DNA from: Tropicimonas sediminicola
GTDB lineage: Bacteria > Pseudomonadota > Alphaproteobacteria > Rhodobacterales > Rhodobacteraceae
Assembly (NCBI RefSeq): GCF_900188335.1
Contig: NZ_FZOY01000002.1
Span: forward strand, 62,001-126,000
Reading direction: 5' to 3'
Length of the DNA stretch: 64,000 nt
In this document: positions 9,138-17,737 of the stretch, one piece after another
How the letters are laid out: each line of letters starts with the position of its first letter
Numbering within the stretch: the stretch's first letter is position 1
Program-made: the position numbers and the translations under genes
Notes under the pieces: model-generated
Databases searched by the model: none
What the model saw: the letters and a program-made list of their open reading frames with translations, nothing else
Told to the model about the DNA's origin: nothing

Positions 9138-9274
9138 GTTGCCGAGCGTGCCCGCCAGGGCACGCGAGCGCAGCGGGCGGGAGAGCCCGGCTTGTGGTCG
9201 GGCGCACCGCCACGCCGACGTGGGACCGCGACTTTTCCCTTGGCATCGGGCACATGGCTGCTACACGAGGCGGC

Positions 9275-9907
9275 ATGATCAAGCTCGACATCCTCTCCGA
9301 CCCGATCTGTCCCTGGTGCCTCATCGGCAAGACGCTGCTCTTCCGTGCAATGGAGCAGCGCCCGGACCACCCCTTCGTGATCGAATGGCACCCGTTCCAG
9401 CTCAACCCCGACATGCCGCGCGAGGGAATGGACCGCCGCGCCTATCTCGAGGCGAAGTTCGGTGGAAAGAAACAGGCGGTAGAGGTCTATGCCCGGATCG
9501 CCGAGGCGGCTGCGGCCGCGGGGCTGGAGATCGACTTCGGCGCCATCAAGCGCACGCCCAACACGCTCGATGCCCACCGCCTTATCCACTGGGCCGGGAT
9601 CGAGCAGCGCCAGACCCTCGTTGCCGGCGCGCTCTTTGACGCCTACTTCCTGGAGGGCCGCGACATCGGCGACGCCGACGTCCTGGCGGACATTGCCGAC
9701 AGCGCCGGCATGGACGCAGCCGTGGTGCACCGCCTGCTGGAGAGCGATTCCGATGTCGAGGACATTCGCACCCGCGACGCGAATGCCCGCGAACGTGGCG
9801 TGACCGGCGTACCGACCTTCGTGATCGCCAACACCCATGTCGTGCCCGGCGCGCAGCAGCCGGATCTCTGGGTGAAGCTCATCGACGAGATCAACGGCCA
9901 GCTCTAG
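9275..9907 (+). CDS. DsbA-family (FrnE-like) thiol oxidoreductase
   Basis: A 210-residue thioredoxin-fold protein with an inserted helical domain. Active site CPWC at residues 12-15 (SDPICPWCLIGK), cis-proline loop GVTGVPTFVI near the C-terminus, no signal peptide, so cytoplasmic. This matches the FrnE/2-hydroxychromene-2-carboxylate isomerase-like DsbA group, where the CxxC suggests a disulfide oxidoreductase rather than an isomerase. ATG 9275 is chosen because ACGAGG precedes it and the family N-terminus MIKLDILSDP starts there; the upstream open frame crosses the repeat region. Confidence 0.88.
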   Translation: MIKLDILSDPICPWCLIGKTLLFRAMEQRPDHPFVIEWHPFQLNPDMPREGMDRRAYLEAKFGGKKQAVEVYARIAEAAAAAGLEIDFGAIKRTPNTLDAHRLIHWAGIEQRQTLVAGALFDAYFLEGRDIGDADVLADIADSAGMDAAVVHRLLESDSDVEDIRTRDANARERGVTGVPTFVIANTHVVPGAQQPDLWVKLIDEINGQL

Positions 9908-9914
9908 CGCGGCC

Positions 9915-9932
9915 CCGGCCCGCACGGGCCGG
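9915..9932 (+). terminator. Hairpin after the FrnE-like gene
   Basis: Perfect 7-bp GC stem CCGGCCC-gcac-GGGCCGG, 8 bases after the stop codon and about 90 bases before the transporter gene. No T-tract, so termination is uncertain. Confidence 0.35.
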
Positions 9933-10024
9933 CGGAAGCTTGCGCACAGGCCGCTGTGCGGTTTCTCACAATTGGCGGGTCGGACCCCTTCGTGTTAGCG
10001 GCAACGCCCAGAAGGATCCCAGAC

Positions 10025-11236
10025 ATGCCAAAACGCCTGCCACGGGTCGAATTCATCGCGCTCATCGCGATGCTGTTCGCCACCATTGCCTTTTCGATCG
10101 ATTCCATGCTCCCGGCCCTGCCGGAGATCGCACAGGAACTGACGCCCGGAAATCCGAACCGGGCGCAGCTGATCCTGACCAGCTTCGTGCTGGGCATGGG
10201 CCTTGCGACGATCTTTACCGGGCCGCTGTCGGACACCTACGGGCGGCGTCCGGTGATCCTAGGCGGCGCGACCGTCTACATCCTGGGTGCGATCATCGCC
10301 TGGCGGTCGAGCACGCTCGAGATGATGCTGCTCGGGCGCCTGGTCCAGGGCTTCGGCGCCGCTGGTCCGAGGATCGCCGCCATCGCCATTGTCCGCGACC
10401 TCTATGCCGGGCGCGAGATGGCGCGGCTGATGTCCTTTGTCATGATGGTCTTCACCTTGGTGCCCGCCGTCGCGCCCACGATCGGGGCCGGGATCATCGC
10501 CCTGACCGGCTGGCGCGGTATCTTCGGGTCGTTCCTGCTGTTCTCCCTGCTGAGCGCCGCCTGGATGATGCTGCGGCAGGAGGAGACTCTGGAGCCCGCC
10601 AACCGCCGCCCGTTCAGCCCGTCGGCGCTCTATCGCGGCGTCGTCGAAGTGCTGTCCAACCGCGTCGTGCTGATCGCCGTCGCGGCGCAGGGGTTCTGCT
10701 TCTCGATCCTCTTCGCCAACATCAGCTCGATCCAGCCGATCTTCGACATCACCTTTGACGAGGGCGCCCATTTCCCGCTCTGGTTCGGCATGATCGGCCT
10801 GTTCGCCGCCGGCTCCAGCCTGCTCAACGCCACCCTCGTCGGCCGGTACGGGATGCGCCGGCTGGCGACCTATGCGCTCGCGCTGCAGTTCGGCATTTCC
10901 GCCGTCGTCTCGGTTCTCTTTGCCGAGGGGTGGCTGCCGGCGAACAGCGGCTTCGTGGTCTACCTGTTGTGGACCTGCTCGGTGTTCTTCCTGAACGGGC
11001 TGACGCTCGGCAACCTGAACTCCATCGCGATGGAGCCGATGGGTCATCTCGCGGGCCTCGCGGCCTCGGTGCTGGGGTCGGTGGGCACGGTGATCGCGGT
11101 GGCGCTGGCGGTGCCGATCGGGCTCGCGTTCGACGGCACGCCTTTGCCGCTCATGGTCTCCACCGCGCTGCTGGCCGCGATCTCCCTGATCCTCGTCCTG
11201 CGGATCAGGCGGGTGCAGGGCGCCCTGCCCGCCTGA
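10025..11236 (+). CDS. MFS transporter, Bcr/CflA type
   Basis: A 403-residue inner membrane protein with about 12 hydrophobic segments and the Bcr/CflA hallmarks: SIDSMLPALPEIAQEL in the first helix region, the loop 2-3 motif GPLSDTYGRRPVILGG and QGFGAAGPRIA in helix 4. The family exports drugs or small metabolites by proton antiport; the substrate is unknown. ATG 10025 has AGAAGGA 8 bases upstream. A GTTAGCGGCAAC sequence lies at 9994-10005. The stop codon at 11236 directly abuts the mfd stop codon on the other strand, so the genes converge with no spacer. Confidence 0.88.
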   Translation: MPKRLPRVEFIALIAMLFATIAFSIDSMLPALPEIAQELTPGNPNRAQLILTSFVLGMGLATIFTGPLSDTYGRRPVILGGATVYILGAIIAWRSSTLEMMLLGRLVQGFGAAGPRIAAIAIVRDLYAGREMARLMSFVMMVFTLVPAVAPTIGAGIIALTGWRGIFGSFLLFSLLSAAWMMLRQEETLEPANRRPFSPSALYRGVVEVLSNRVVLIAVAAQGFCFSILFANISSIQPIFDITFDEGAHFPLWFGMIGLFAAGSSLLNATLVGRYGMRRLATYALALQFGISAVVSVLFAEGWLPANSGFVVYLLWTCSVFFLNGLTLGNLNSIAMEPMGHLAGLAASVLGSVGTVIAVALAVPIGLAFDGTPLPLMVSTALLAAISLILVLRIRRVQGALPA

Positions 11237-14200
11237 TCAGCGAGCCTTTGCGGGCGCCGCGACCTTGGCATGTTCGGCAAGGTCGCGCGCGATGGCGAAG
11301 GCGCCCTTGATCTTGTCGGCGTTGTTCTTCCAGTCCCGTCGCACGACGATCTTGTTGTCCTTGATCTTGGCGAGGCCGTTCTGGCCCTGCACGAATTCCA
11401 CCAGCCCGGCCGGGTTCGCGAACTTGTCGTTGTGGAACTGGATCGTCGCGCCCTTGGGCCCCCCGTCGAGCTTGGCGATGCCGGCGCGCTTGCACATCGC
11501 CTTGATGCGCACGATCAGCAGCAGCGTGTTCACTTCCTTCGGGAGCTTGCCGAAGCGGTCAATCAACTCGGCCGCAAACCCCTCCAGCTCCACCTTGGTC
11601 GAGAGGCCGGAGAGCCGGCGGTAGAGCCCGAGCCTGACGTCGAGGTCCGGCACGTAGTCCTCCGGGATCAGCACCGGCACGCCGAGGTTGATCTGCGGCG
11701 CCCACTGGCCGTCGTCGTCGGTCAGCCCCTCGAACGCGCCCGACTTGATCTTGGAAATCGCCTCTTCCAGCATGGTCTGGTAAAGTTCGTAGCCCACCTC
11801 GCGCATCTGGCCCGACTGCTCCTCGCCCACGAGGTTGCCGGCGCCGCGGATGTCGAGGTCCTGGCTGGCGAGCGTGAAACCCGCGCCGAGGCTGTCGAGC
11901 GAGCCGAGGACGCGCAGCCGCTTCTCGGCGGCATCGGTCAGCTTCATGCGGGGCTTGGTCGTGAGGTAGGCATAGGCGCGCGTCTTGGACCGCCCCACCC
12001 GTCCGCGGATCTGGTAGAGCTGCGCCAGGCCGAACATGTCGGCACGGTGCACCACCATCGTGTTCGCGGTCGGTATGTCGAGGCCGCTTTCCACGATGGT
12101 CGTCGCCAGCAGCACGTCGTACTTGCCGTCGTAGAAGGCGTTCATCCTGTCGTCGAGCTCGCCCGCCGCCATCTGGCCATGGGCCACGACGTAAGACACC
12201 TCCGGCACTTGATCCTTCAGGAAGGCCTCCATGTCCGGCAGGTCCGCGATGCGCGGGACGACGAAGAAGCTCTGTCCGCCCCGGTAATGCTCGCGCAGCA
12301 GCGCCTCGCGGATGGTGACGCTGTCGAACTCGCTCACATAGGTGCGGATCGCCAGCCGGTCGACGGGCGGCGTGCCGATGATCGACAGGTCCCGCACGCC
12401 CGAGAGCGACATCTGCAGGGTCCGCGGGATCGGCGTCGCGGTCAGCGTCAGCACGTGGATGTCGGAGCGCATTTCCTTGAGCCGCTCCTTGTGCTGCACG
12501 CCGAAATGCTGCTCCTCGTCGATGATGAGCAGGCCGAGGCTGTGGAACTTCACCTGCTTGGCGAGCAGCGCGTGGGTGCCGATGGCGATGTCGACGGAGC
12601 CGTCCGCGATGCCCTTGCGGGTCTCGGTCGCCTCCTTGGCGCCCACGAAACGCGAAAGTTGCCGCACCTTCACCGGGAAGCCCCGGAACCGATCGGCAAA
12701 GCTCTTGGCGTGCTGACGGGCGAGCAGCGTCGTGGGCGCGATCACCGCCACCTGCATCCCCGACATCGCGGCGATAAAGGCCGCGCGCATCGCGACCTCG
12801 GTCTTGCCGAAACCCACGTCGCCGCAAACCAGCCGGTCCATCGGCATCCCGCGGTCGAGGTCCTCGAGCACATCCTCGATGGCCTTAAGCTGGTCGTCGG
12901 TCTCCTGGTAAGGGAAGCGCGCCGAAAACTCCTCCCAGGCATGGTGGTCGATATGCAGGACCGGCGCCTTTCTCAGGGCGCGCTCGGCCGCGATGCGCAT
13001 CAGCTTGTCGGCGATCTGGCGGATGCGCTCCTTGAGCTTGGCCTTCTTGGCCTGCCAAGCCCCGCCGCCGAGCTTGTCGAGCAGCCCCTCCTCGTGGCCG
13101 AAGCGGCTCAGGAGTTCGATGTTCTCCACCGGCAGGTAGAGCCGCGCGCCCTCGGCGTATTCCAGGTGGATCATCTCGTGATCGGCGCCGAGCGCGTTCA
13201 CGATCTCCAGCCCCTTGTAGCGGCCGACCCCGTGATCGACATGAACCACCAGGTCGCCGGGGCTGAGCGATTGCGCCTCGGTCAGGAAGTTCTCCGCCCG
13301 CCGCTTGCTGCGCGGCTTGCGGATCAGCCGGTCGCCCAGCACGTCCTGCTCGGAGATGACGGTCAGCCCGGTGCCTTCGAAGCCATGCTCCAGCGCCCAG
13401 ACCACCAGGTAGAGCCCGCCCTTGCCCTCGGGCACATCGCGGAAGTCGGTGATCTCGGTCGCGCCGACGACGCCTTCGTCCTCCATCAGGCCGGCCAGCC
13501 GCTCCCGCGCGCCCTCCGAATAGCTGGCGACGACGACCTGTCCGTCCTGACGTTTCTTCTTCAGATGATCCGCCAGGGCGCCGAAAAGGCTCACGTTTTC
13601 CTGCTGGCGCTCGGGCGAGAAATTGCGCCCGATCCGCCCGCCGGCGTCGATCACACCGGGGCCGGTGCCCTGCGGCAGCGCGCTCAGCTTGAGCACCCGG
13701 TGGCCGGCGATCGCAGCCTCCCAGCCGGCATCGTCGAGATAGAGCGTGGCCGGGGCCGCGGGCTTGTAGACGGAATCCAGCCGCGCCTTGGACTTCATGG
13801 CCTCCAGCCGGTTGTCGTAGCTGTCGACGATCCCGTCCCAGCGAACCAGACGTGCGGCGTCGGTCTGGTCGTCCAGCATCACCGCCGCGTCAGGCAGGTA
13901 GTCGAAGAGCGTCTCCAGCCGCTCGTGAAAGAACGGCAGCCAGTGTTCCATGCCGGCGTGCTTGCGCCCCGCGCTGACCGCCTCGTAGAGCGGATCGTCC
14001 GTGCCGGCCGCACCGAACTCGATGCGGTAGGTCTGCCGGAACCGCGTGATCGCCGCCTCGTCGAGGATCACCTCCGAGACCGGCGCCAGCTCCACCGCCT
14101 GCAGCTTTTCCGTCGTGCGCTGGTTGGCGGTGTCGAAGCGGCGGGCGCCGTCGAGCACGTCGCCGAACAGGTCAAGCCGGATCGGGCCCGGATGCCCCGG

Positions 14201-14695
14201 CGGGAAGACATCGATGATGCCGCCCCGGACGGCATAGTCGCCCGGCTCCAGCACCGTCGGCGCCTGGGTGAAGCCCATCCGCACGAGGAAGGATTTCAGC
14301 GCCGCCTCGTCGATCCGCTCCCCCACCCGCGCGGCGAAGGCCGCCTCGCGCAGCACCGCCCGCGCCGGCACGAGCTGGGTTGCGGAATTGAGCGTGGTGA
14401 GCAGCACGAAGGGGCCGGGAATGCCCGCCGTCAGCGCCGCCAGCGTCGCCATCCGCCGCGCCGAGATCTCGGAATTGGGCGAGACCCGGTCGTAGGGCAG
14501 ACAATCCCAACCCGGAAAATCCAGCACCACGGCGTTGGGCGCGAAGAAGTCGAGCGCCGCCCGCATCTCTGCCAGCCGCTTGTCGTCGCGCGCGACATGG
14601 ACGACGGGCGCACCCTTTTCCAGCTCGCGGGCGATGAGCAGCGCGTCATAGCCTTCGGGCGCACCGCCGACGGTGATATGTGCTTGAGCTTTCAT
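11237..14695 (-). CDS. mfd: Transcription-repair coupling factor Mfd
   Basis: An 1152-residue protein of normal family length. Mfd releases RNA polymerase stalled at DNA lesions and recruits UvrA. In order: UvrB-like N-terminal part (GWDCLPYDRVSPNSEI), the RNA polymerase-interacting part (DLVVHVDHGVGRYKGLE), superfamily 2 helicase motifs (Walker A CGDVGFGKTEVAMR, DEEQHFGVQHKERL, TLTATPIPRTLQMS, QIRGRVGRS), and the C-terminal TRCF domain. ATG 14695 is preceded by AGGTGA; an in-frame GTG at 14707 is possible. It converges on the MFS gene and lies downstream of the RTX gene on the same strand, with about 130 bases between. Confidence 0.96.
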   Translation of the reverse strand: MKAQAHITVGGAPEGYDALLIARELEKGAPVVHVARDDKRLAEMRAALDFFAPNAVVLDFPGWDCLPYDRVSPNSEISARRMATLAALTAGIPGPFVLLTTLNSATQLVPARAVLREAAFAARVGERIDEAALKSFLVRMGFTQAPTVLEPGDYAVRGGIIDVFPPGHPGPIRLDLFGDVLDGARRFDTANQRTTEKLQAVELAPVSEVILDEAAITRFRQTYRIEFGAAGTDDPLYEAVSAGRKHAGMEHWLPFFHERLETLFDYLPDAAVMLDDQTDAARLVRWDGIVDSYDNRLEAMKSKARLDSVYKPAAPATLYLDDAGWEAAIAGHRVLKLSALPQGTGPGVIDAGGRIGRNFSPERQQENVSLFGALADHLKKKRQDGQVVVASYSEGARERLAGLMEDEGVVGATEITDFRDVPEGKGGLYLVVWALEHGFEGTGLTVISEQDVLGDRLIRKPRSKRRAENFLTEAQSLSPGDLVVHVDHGVGRYKGLEIVNALGADHEMIHLEYAEGARLYLPVENIELLSRFGHEEGLLDKLGGGAWQAKKAKLKERIRQIADKLMRIAAERALRKAPVLHIDHHAWEEFSARFPYQETDDQLKAIEDVLEDLDRGMPMDRLVCGDVGFGKTEVAMRAAFIAAMSGMQVAVIAPTTLLARQHAKSFADRFRGFPVKVRQLSRFVGAKEATETRKGIADGSVDIAIGTHALLAKQVKFHSLGLLIIDEEQHFGVQHKERLKEMRSDIHVLTLTATPIPRTLQMSLSGVRDLSIIGTPPVDRLAIRTYVSEFDSVTIREALLREHYRGGQSFFVVPRIADLPDMEAFLKDQVPEVSYVVAHGQMAAGELDDRMNAFYDGKYDVLLATTIVESGLDIPTANTMVVHRADMFGLAQLYQIRGRVGRSKTRAYAYLTTKPRMKLTDAAEKRLRVLGSLDSLGAGFTLASQDLDIRGAGNLVGEEQSGQMREVGYELYQTMLEEAISKIKSGAFEGLTDDDGQWAPQINLGVPVLIPEDYVPDLDVRLGLYRRLSGLSTKVELEGFAAELIDRFGKLPKEVNTLLLIVRIKAMCKRAGIAKLDGGPKGATIQFHNDKFANPAGLVEFVQGQNGLAKIKDNKIVVRRDWKNNADKIKGAFAIARDLAEHAKVAAPAKAR

Positions 14696-14824
14696 GACCG
14701 CAGTCACCTATGCCAGTGACCCGCGGTGTCAACGGGCTTTCGCCGCGCCGGCCTGTCCGGGGCCGGGATCGGCGGCGCGGGAGACCGCACCGCCGTTGGC
14801 CAAGGCCTTGCAGCCGATGCCGGA

Positions 14825-16858
14825 TCAGCCGAAGTCGAAGGCGTCCTCCGCGCCCCGGATCTCGGACCGGGTGACATCCTCCAGCAGGATCCTGGTGTCG
14901 TCGTTGACGACGATCAGGGTGTCGTCGCCGCCGCCACGCTTGACGAACCGCAGGTCCTCGAACTGCAGCCCGGTGTCGACCATGTCGAACATGTCGCGAT
15001 TGACGTTGAAGTCGGTGATCCTGTCGCGTCCGCCGGAGGTGCCATAGACGAAGGTATCGACCCCGCCGCCGCCGGTCAGCACGTCGTTGCCGCGGCCCCC
15101 GATCATGCGATCGTTTCCGGCATTGCCAAAGGCCGTGTCGTTGCCTTCGCCGCCCCGGATCTCGTCTGCGCCGCCATCGCCACGCAGCGTGTCGTCGCCG
15201 GCATTGCCGATCAGGCTGTCGTTGCCCTTGCCGCCTTCGATAGTGTCCTTGCCGGCGTCTCCCCTGGCCATGTCGTTGCCGCCGCCACCTTTCATGGTGT
15301 CGGCGCCGTCCTTGCCGAGCATCGTGTCGGCGCCGCCCTGGCCAAGAATGGTGTCGTTGCCCTTGCCGCCGTTCAGCGTGTCCTTGCCGGCGCCGCCGCG
15401 CAGTGTGTCCGCGCCGCCGTTGCCGTTGAGGGTGTCGTTGCCGCCGAGCCCGACGATCACGTCGTTGCCCGCAAGCCCGCTGATCGTGTCCGGTCCGGGC
15501 GTGCCGGTGAGGTTGTCGTCACCGCTTGTGCCCCCCTCGATTTCGAGCACGGCGAAGTTCAGCGGATTCACGATCGGGTTGTCGTCATCGTCCAGCACCT
15601 TGACCGTGCCCCGCGATGTGCCATCGGTCATCCAGAGCTCGAAATCGGTACTGGTTCCATCCTGTGCCCGGAAGAACACATGGTCGCCGGCCGCGGTCAG
15701 ATTGAGCGGGTTGGAGCTCGAAGTGCCCGAGTAGATGTCCTTGATCAGCCGGGTGTTGCCCGTGGTGCCGTCGGTCACCCAGAGTTCCGTCCCCTCGCCC
15801 GGGCGGTATGCAGAGAACACGGCCTTGGAGCCGTCCCCGAATGGGGTGAAATACCGCGGGGAAGAGCTTCCCGAGCCGGGATTGATATCGAGCAGAAGGC
15901 TCGCGGTGCTGCCATTGGTGACGTAGAGTTCGCGCCCCGTGCCCGTATCCGTGGCCTCGAAGATCGCCCGGTTGCCCAATGTCGTGATCTCGTCCGGGCT
16001 GGAACTGCTCGAGCCGCTGTAGATGTCCGCAATCTGGAACGTGCCGCCGGTCGTTCCGTCGGACCGCCAGAGCTCGTAGCCGTCGGAGGCCGTGCGGGCG
16101 GAAAACAGGATCGCATCGCCCAGCCGCTCGAAATCGTTGGGATTGCTGCTGCCTGTGCCGGAATAGATGTCCAGAAGCAGCTCGGTTCCCGAGGTCGTCC
16201 CGTCGGTGATCCAAAGCTCCCGACCCGATGTGGAATTGTAGGCATTGAAGAGCAGAGACCCGTTCAGCACACCGTCCTGGTCGAGTGTCGGAGAGGAACT
16301 GCCCGCACCGGACTCGATGTCCTTGACCCGTTGCGTGCCGCCTGTCGTGCCGTTCGAGCGGTACAGTTCGAAGCCCGTGCTGCCGTCATTGGCGCGGAAC
16401 AGCAGCAATCCGTCGAGATCCACGAAGTTCGAGGGACTGCTGGAGCTGGACCCCGGGTTGATATCCCTCACCAGCGACGTGCCGGCGGCAGTTCCGTCCG
16501 TCTTGAACAGCTCGAATCCGCTGTCCGGGCTGTCGGTGCGCGCCTCGAAGAAGACCGTGTCGCCGATCTGTATGTAGTCGTTCGGAGAACTGCTGCCGGT
16601 ACCGAAGTAGATGTCACCCAGCAGCTCCGTGCCGCCGGGGGTGCCGTCGGTGATATATGGCTCGGTCCCGGACCGTGCGCTGTTGGTGGCGGTGAAGAAC
16701 ACCGACCCCAAGGCTGCGGTTGAGCTGTACGGGTTCGAGCCCCCGGTCCCCCCGTTTATGTCTTTCAAGAGGGTGAACCCGGTGCCGTCTCCGTAGACAA
16801 CGTGCGGCTCCCGGCCGAGTGAAGAGTCGACCGCGCTGAAAAATACAAGGTAACGCAT
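14825..16858 (-). CDS. Secreted ELV-repeat / RTX calcium-binding protein
   Basis: A 677-residue protein in two parts. Residues about 15-430 hold nine imperfect repeats of about 46 residues with the core ELWVTDGTT-x-GT-x-LL-x-DI, each followed by a Ser/Gly stretch and SSxPxx; this resembles ELV-type beta-propeller repeats. Residues about 440-600 are RTX nonapeptides of the GGxGND form that bind calcium, followed by an aromatic C-terminal part typical of type I secretion signals. There is no N-terminal signal peptide, which fits type I secretion. No ABC exporter or membrane fusion protein gene is nearby. GGGAG precedes ATG. Likely surface or extracellular; function unknown. Confidence 0.85.
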   Translation of the reverse strand: MRYLVFFSAVDSSLGREPHVVYGDGTGFTLLKDINGGTGGSNPYSSTAALGSVFFTATNSARSGTEPYITDGTPGGTELLGDIYFGTGSSSPNDYIQIGDTVFFEARTDSPDSGFELFKTDGTAAGTSLVRDINPGSSSSSPSNFVDLDGLLLFRANDGSTGFELYRSNGTTGGTQRVKDIESGAGSSSPTLDQDGVLNGSLLFNAYNSTSGRELWITDGTTSGTELLLDIYSGTGSSNPNDFERLGDAILFSARTASDGYELWRSDGTTGGTFQIADIYSGSSSSSPDEITTLGNRAIFEATDTGTGRELYVTNGSTASLLLDINPGSGSSSPRYFTPFGDGSKAVFSAYRPGEGTELWVTDGTTGNTRLIKDIYSGTSSSNPLNLTAAGDHVFFRAQDGTSTDFELWMTDGTSRGTVKVLDDDDNPIVNPLNFAVLEIEGGTSGDDNLTGTPGPDTISGLAGNDVIVGLGGNDTLNGNGGADTLRGGAGKDTLNGGKGNDTILGQGGADTMLGKDGADTMKGGGGNDMARGDAGKDTIEGGKGNDSLIGNAGDDTLRGDGGADEIRGGEGNDTAFGNAGNDRMIGGRGNDVLTGGGGVDTFVYGTSGGRDRITDFNVNRDMFDMVDTGLQFEDLRFVKRGGGDDTLIVVNDDTRILLEDVTRSEIRGAEDAFDFG

Positions 16859-16945
16859 AAAGATCTCCCGAACATGGTATGCAAGAATGCACTGGGATCC
16901 TCAGTGTCCCATGGAAACCGCGTTCGGACAACCTTTGCTTTCCGT

Positions 16946-16958
16946 TGCGTCAATTTTG
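16946..16958 (-). promoter_or_regulatory. 13-base element CAAAATTGACGCA upstream of the RTX gene
   Basis: Identical to positions 75-87 upstream of the FadL-type gene and at a similar distance from its start codon (about 88 versus 95 bases). Here too a GCGTCA lies a few bases upstream on the same strand, so the site reads GCGTCA-spacer-TGACGC. The TTGACG inside it could serve as a -35. Confidence 0.4.
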
Positions 16959-17032
16959 GGGCGTGACGCCCAAGGAATGGGCAAGCCCTGTCGGAGCGAC
17001 CGGGCGGCCGAGGATTGGCGGCGGTTGATCGT

Positions 17033-17551
17033 TTAAAGGACGCCCAGCGACATGTTCTGCCACATGCCCCAGAACGCGGTGATGAAGATGGAGATCATCC
17101 CGATCAGCTGCGTCAGGAAACGGTGGATGTGCAGCTTCCGATAGAGGCCTTCGCCGTCGGCCGCGCGGATCTTGCGCGCGGTGTGGATCGAGAGCGCAAA
17201 GACGAGCCCCATCGGCAGCGCCAGCAGGAACACCGCCTGGGCGAACTCGATCCAGTAGACGAAGCCGAGGATTGCCAGCGTGGTCAGGAAGAAGCAGCCG
17301 ATGGCCAGCATCCAGATTCCGGCGGTCTCTGTGATGTAGAGCAGCCGGTTGACGTTGACGCGCACCAGGTCGTGCAGGTCTTCCTCGGCCTGGCCGCCAT
17401 TGCGGCGGGCGCGGGTGACCATGTCATAGGGGACGCCGAGCACCCAGTGGCTTGCGGTCGACCAGACAACGGCCAGGGCGATCCAGTACCAAAGGTTCGA
17501 AAACGATCGCATGTCGATCAGTTCGAACGCCATCTGGTACCAGTCTTGCAC
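17033..17551 (-). CDS. Four-helix membrane protein, unknown (possible SUF-complex-component annotation)
   Basis: A 172-residue protein from a GTG start (VQDWYQMAFELIDMRSFSNL) with GGAGT 8 bases upstream. Four hydrophobic segments: about 20-40 (LWYWIALAVVWSTASHWVL), about 78-100 (ITETAGIWMLAIGCFFLTTL), about 105-125 and about 150-168 (MISIFITAFWGMWQNM). The loop PYDMVTRARRNGG is cytoplasmic and basic. I recall Rhodobacterales homologues being labelled component of SufBCD complex, but nothing in the sequence supports an iron-sulfur role and no suf genes are near. It is divergent from hemB. Confidence 0.72.
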   Translation of the reverse strand: MQDWYQMAFELIDMRSFSNLWYWIALAVVWSTASHWVLGVPYDMVTRARRNGGQAEEDLHDLVRVNVNRLLYITETAGIWMLAIGCFFLTTLAILGFVYWIEFAQAVFLLALPMGLVFALSIHTARKIRAADGEGLYRKLHIHRFLTQLIGMISIFITAFWGMWQNMSLGVL

Positions 17552-17737
17552 TCTGCATACTCCTGATTTGTCTGCCGTTCGCGCAAGACAGTGCGAAGGA
17601 CCTGCGGGATGAGGTACCGCCCCGGACCCAAAGGTGCAACCCGCCGCGCCATCTGCGCGATTTGTCACCCTTGAGGTGGTTGCCGATCCGTCGCAGTTTG
17701 CGGCATTGCACGCATCAGGAAACGATAAGGCAGAGCC

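Noticed and set aside
9994-10005. GTTAGCGGCAAC as a LacI-type operator of the MFS transporter
   Set aside because: It lies only 20 bases before the start codon, next to the ribosome binding site, and has no symmetrical partner half; the match may be chance. It is mentioned in the operator finding but not annotated.
11270-14719. Open frame of 1149 codons on the plus strand opposite mfd
   Set aside because: It is the mirror of the mfd coding frame in GC-rich DNA; the translation is His/Arg/Gly/Leu-rich without any domain, and mfd is unmistakable on the other strand.
15060-15520. Regularly spaced repeats resembling a CRISPR-like array
   Set aside because: The periodicity is that of RTX nonapeptide codons within one open reading frame; there are no constant repeats with unrelated spacers, and no cas genes.
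14726-16723. Open frame of 665 codons opposite the RTX gene
   Set aside because: Its apparent repeats mirror the repeats of the RTX/ELV protein; no independent coding signal.
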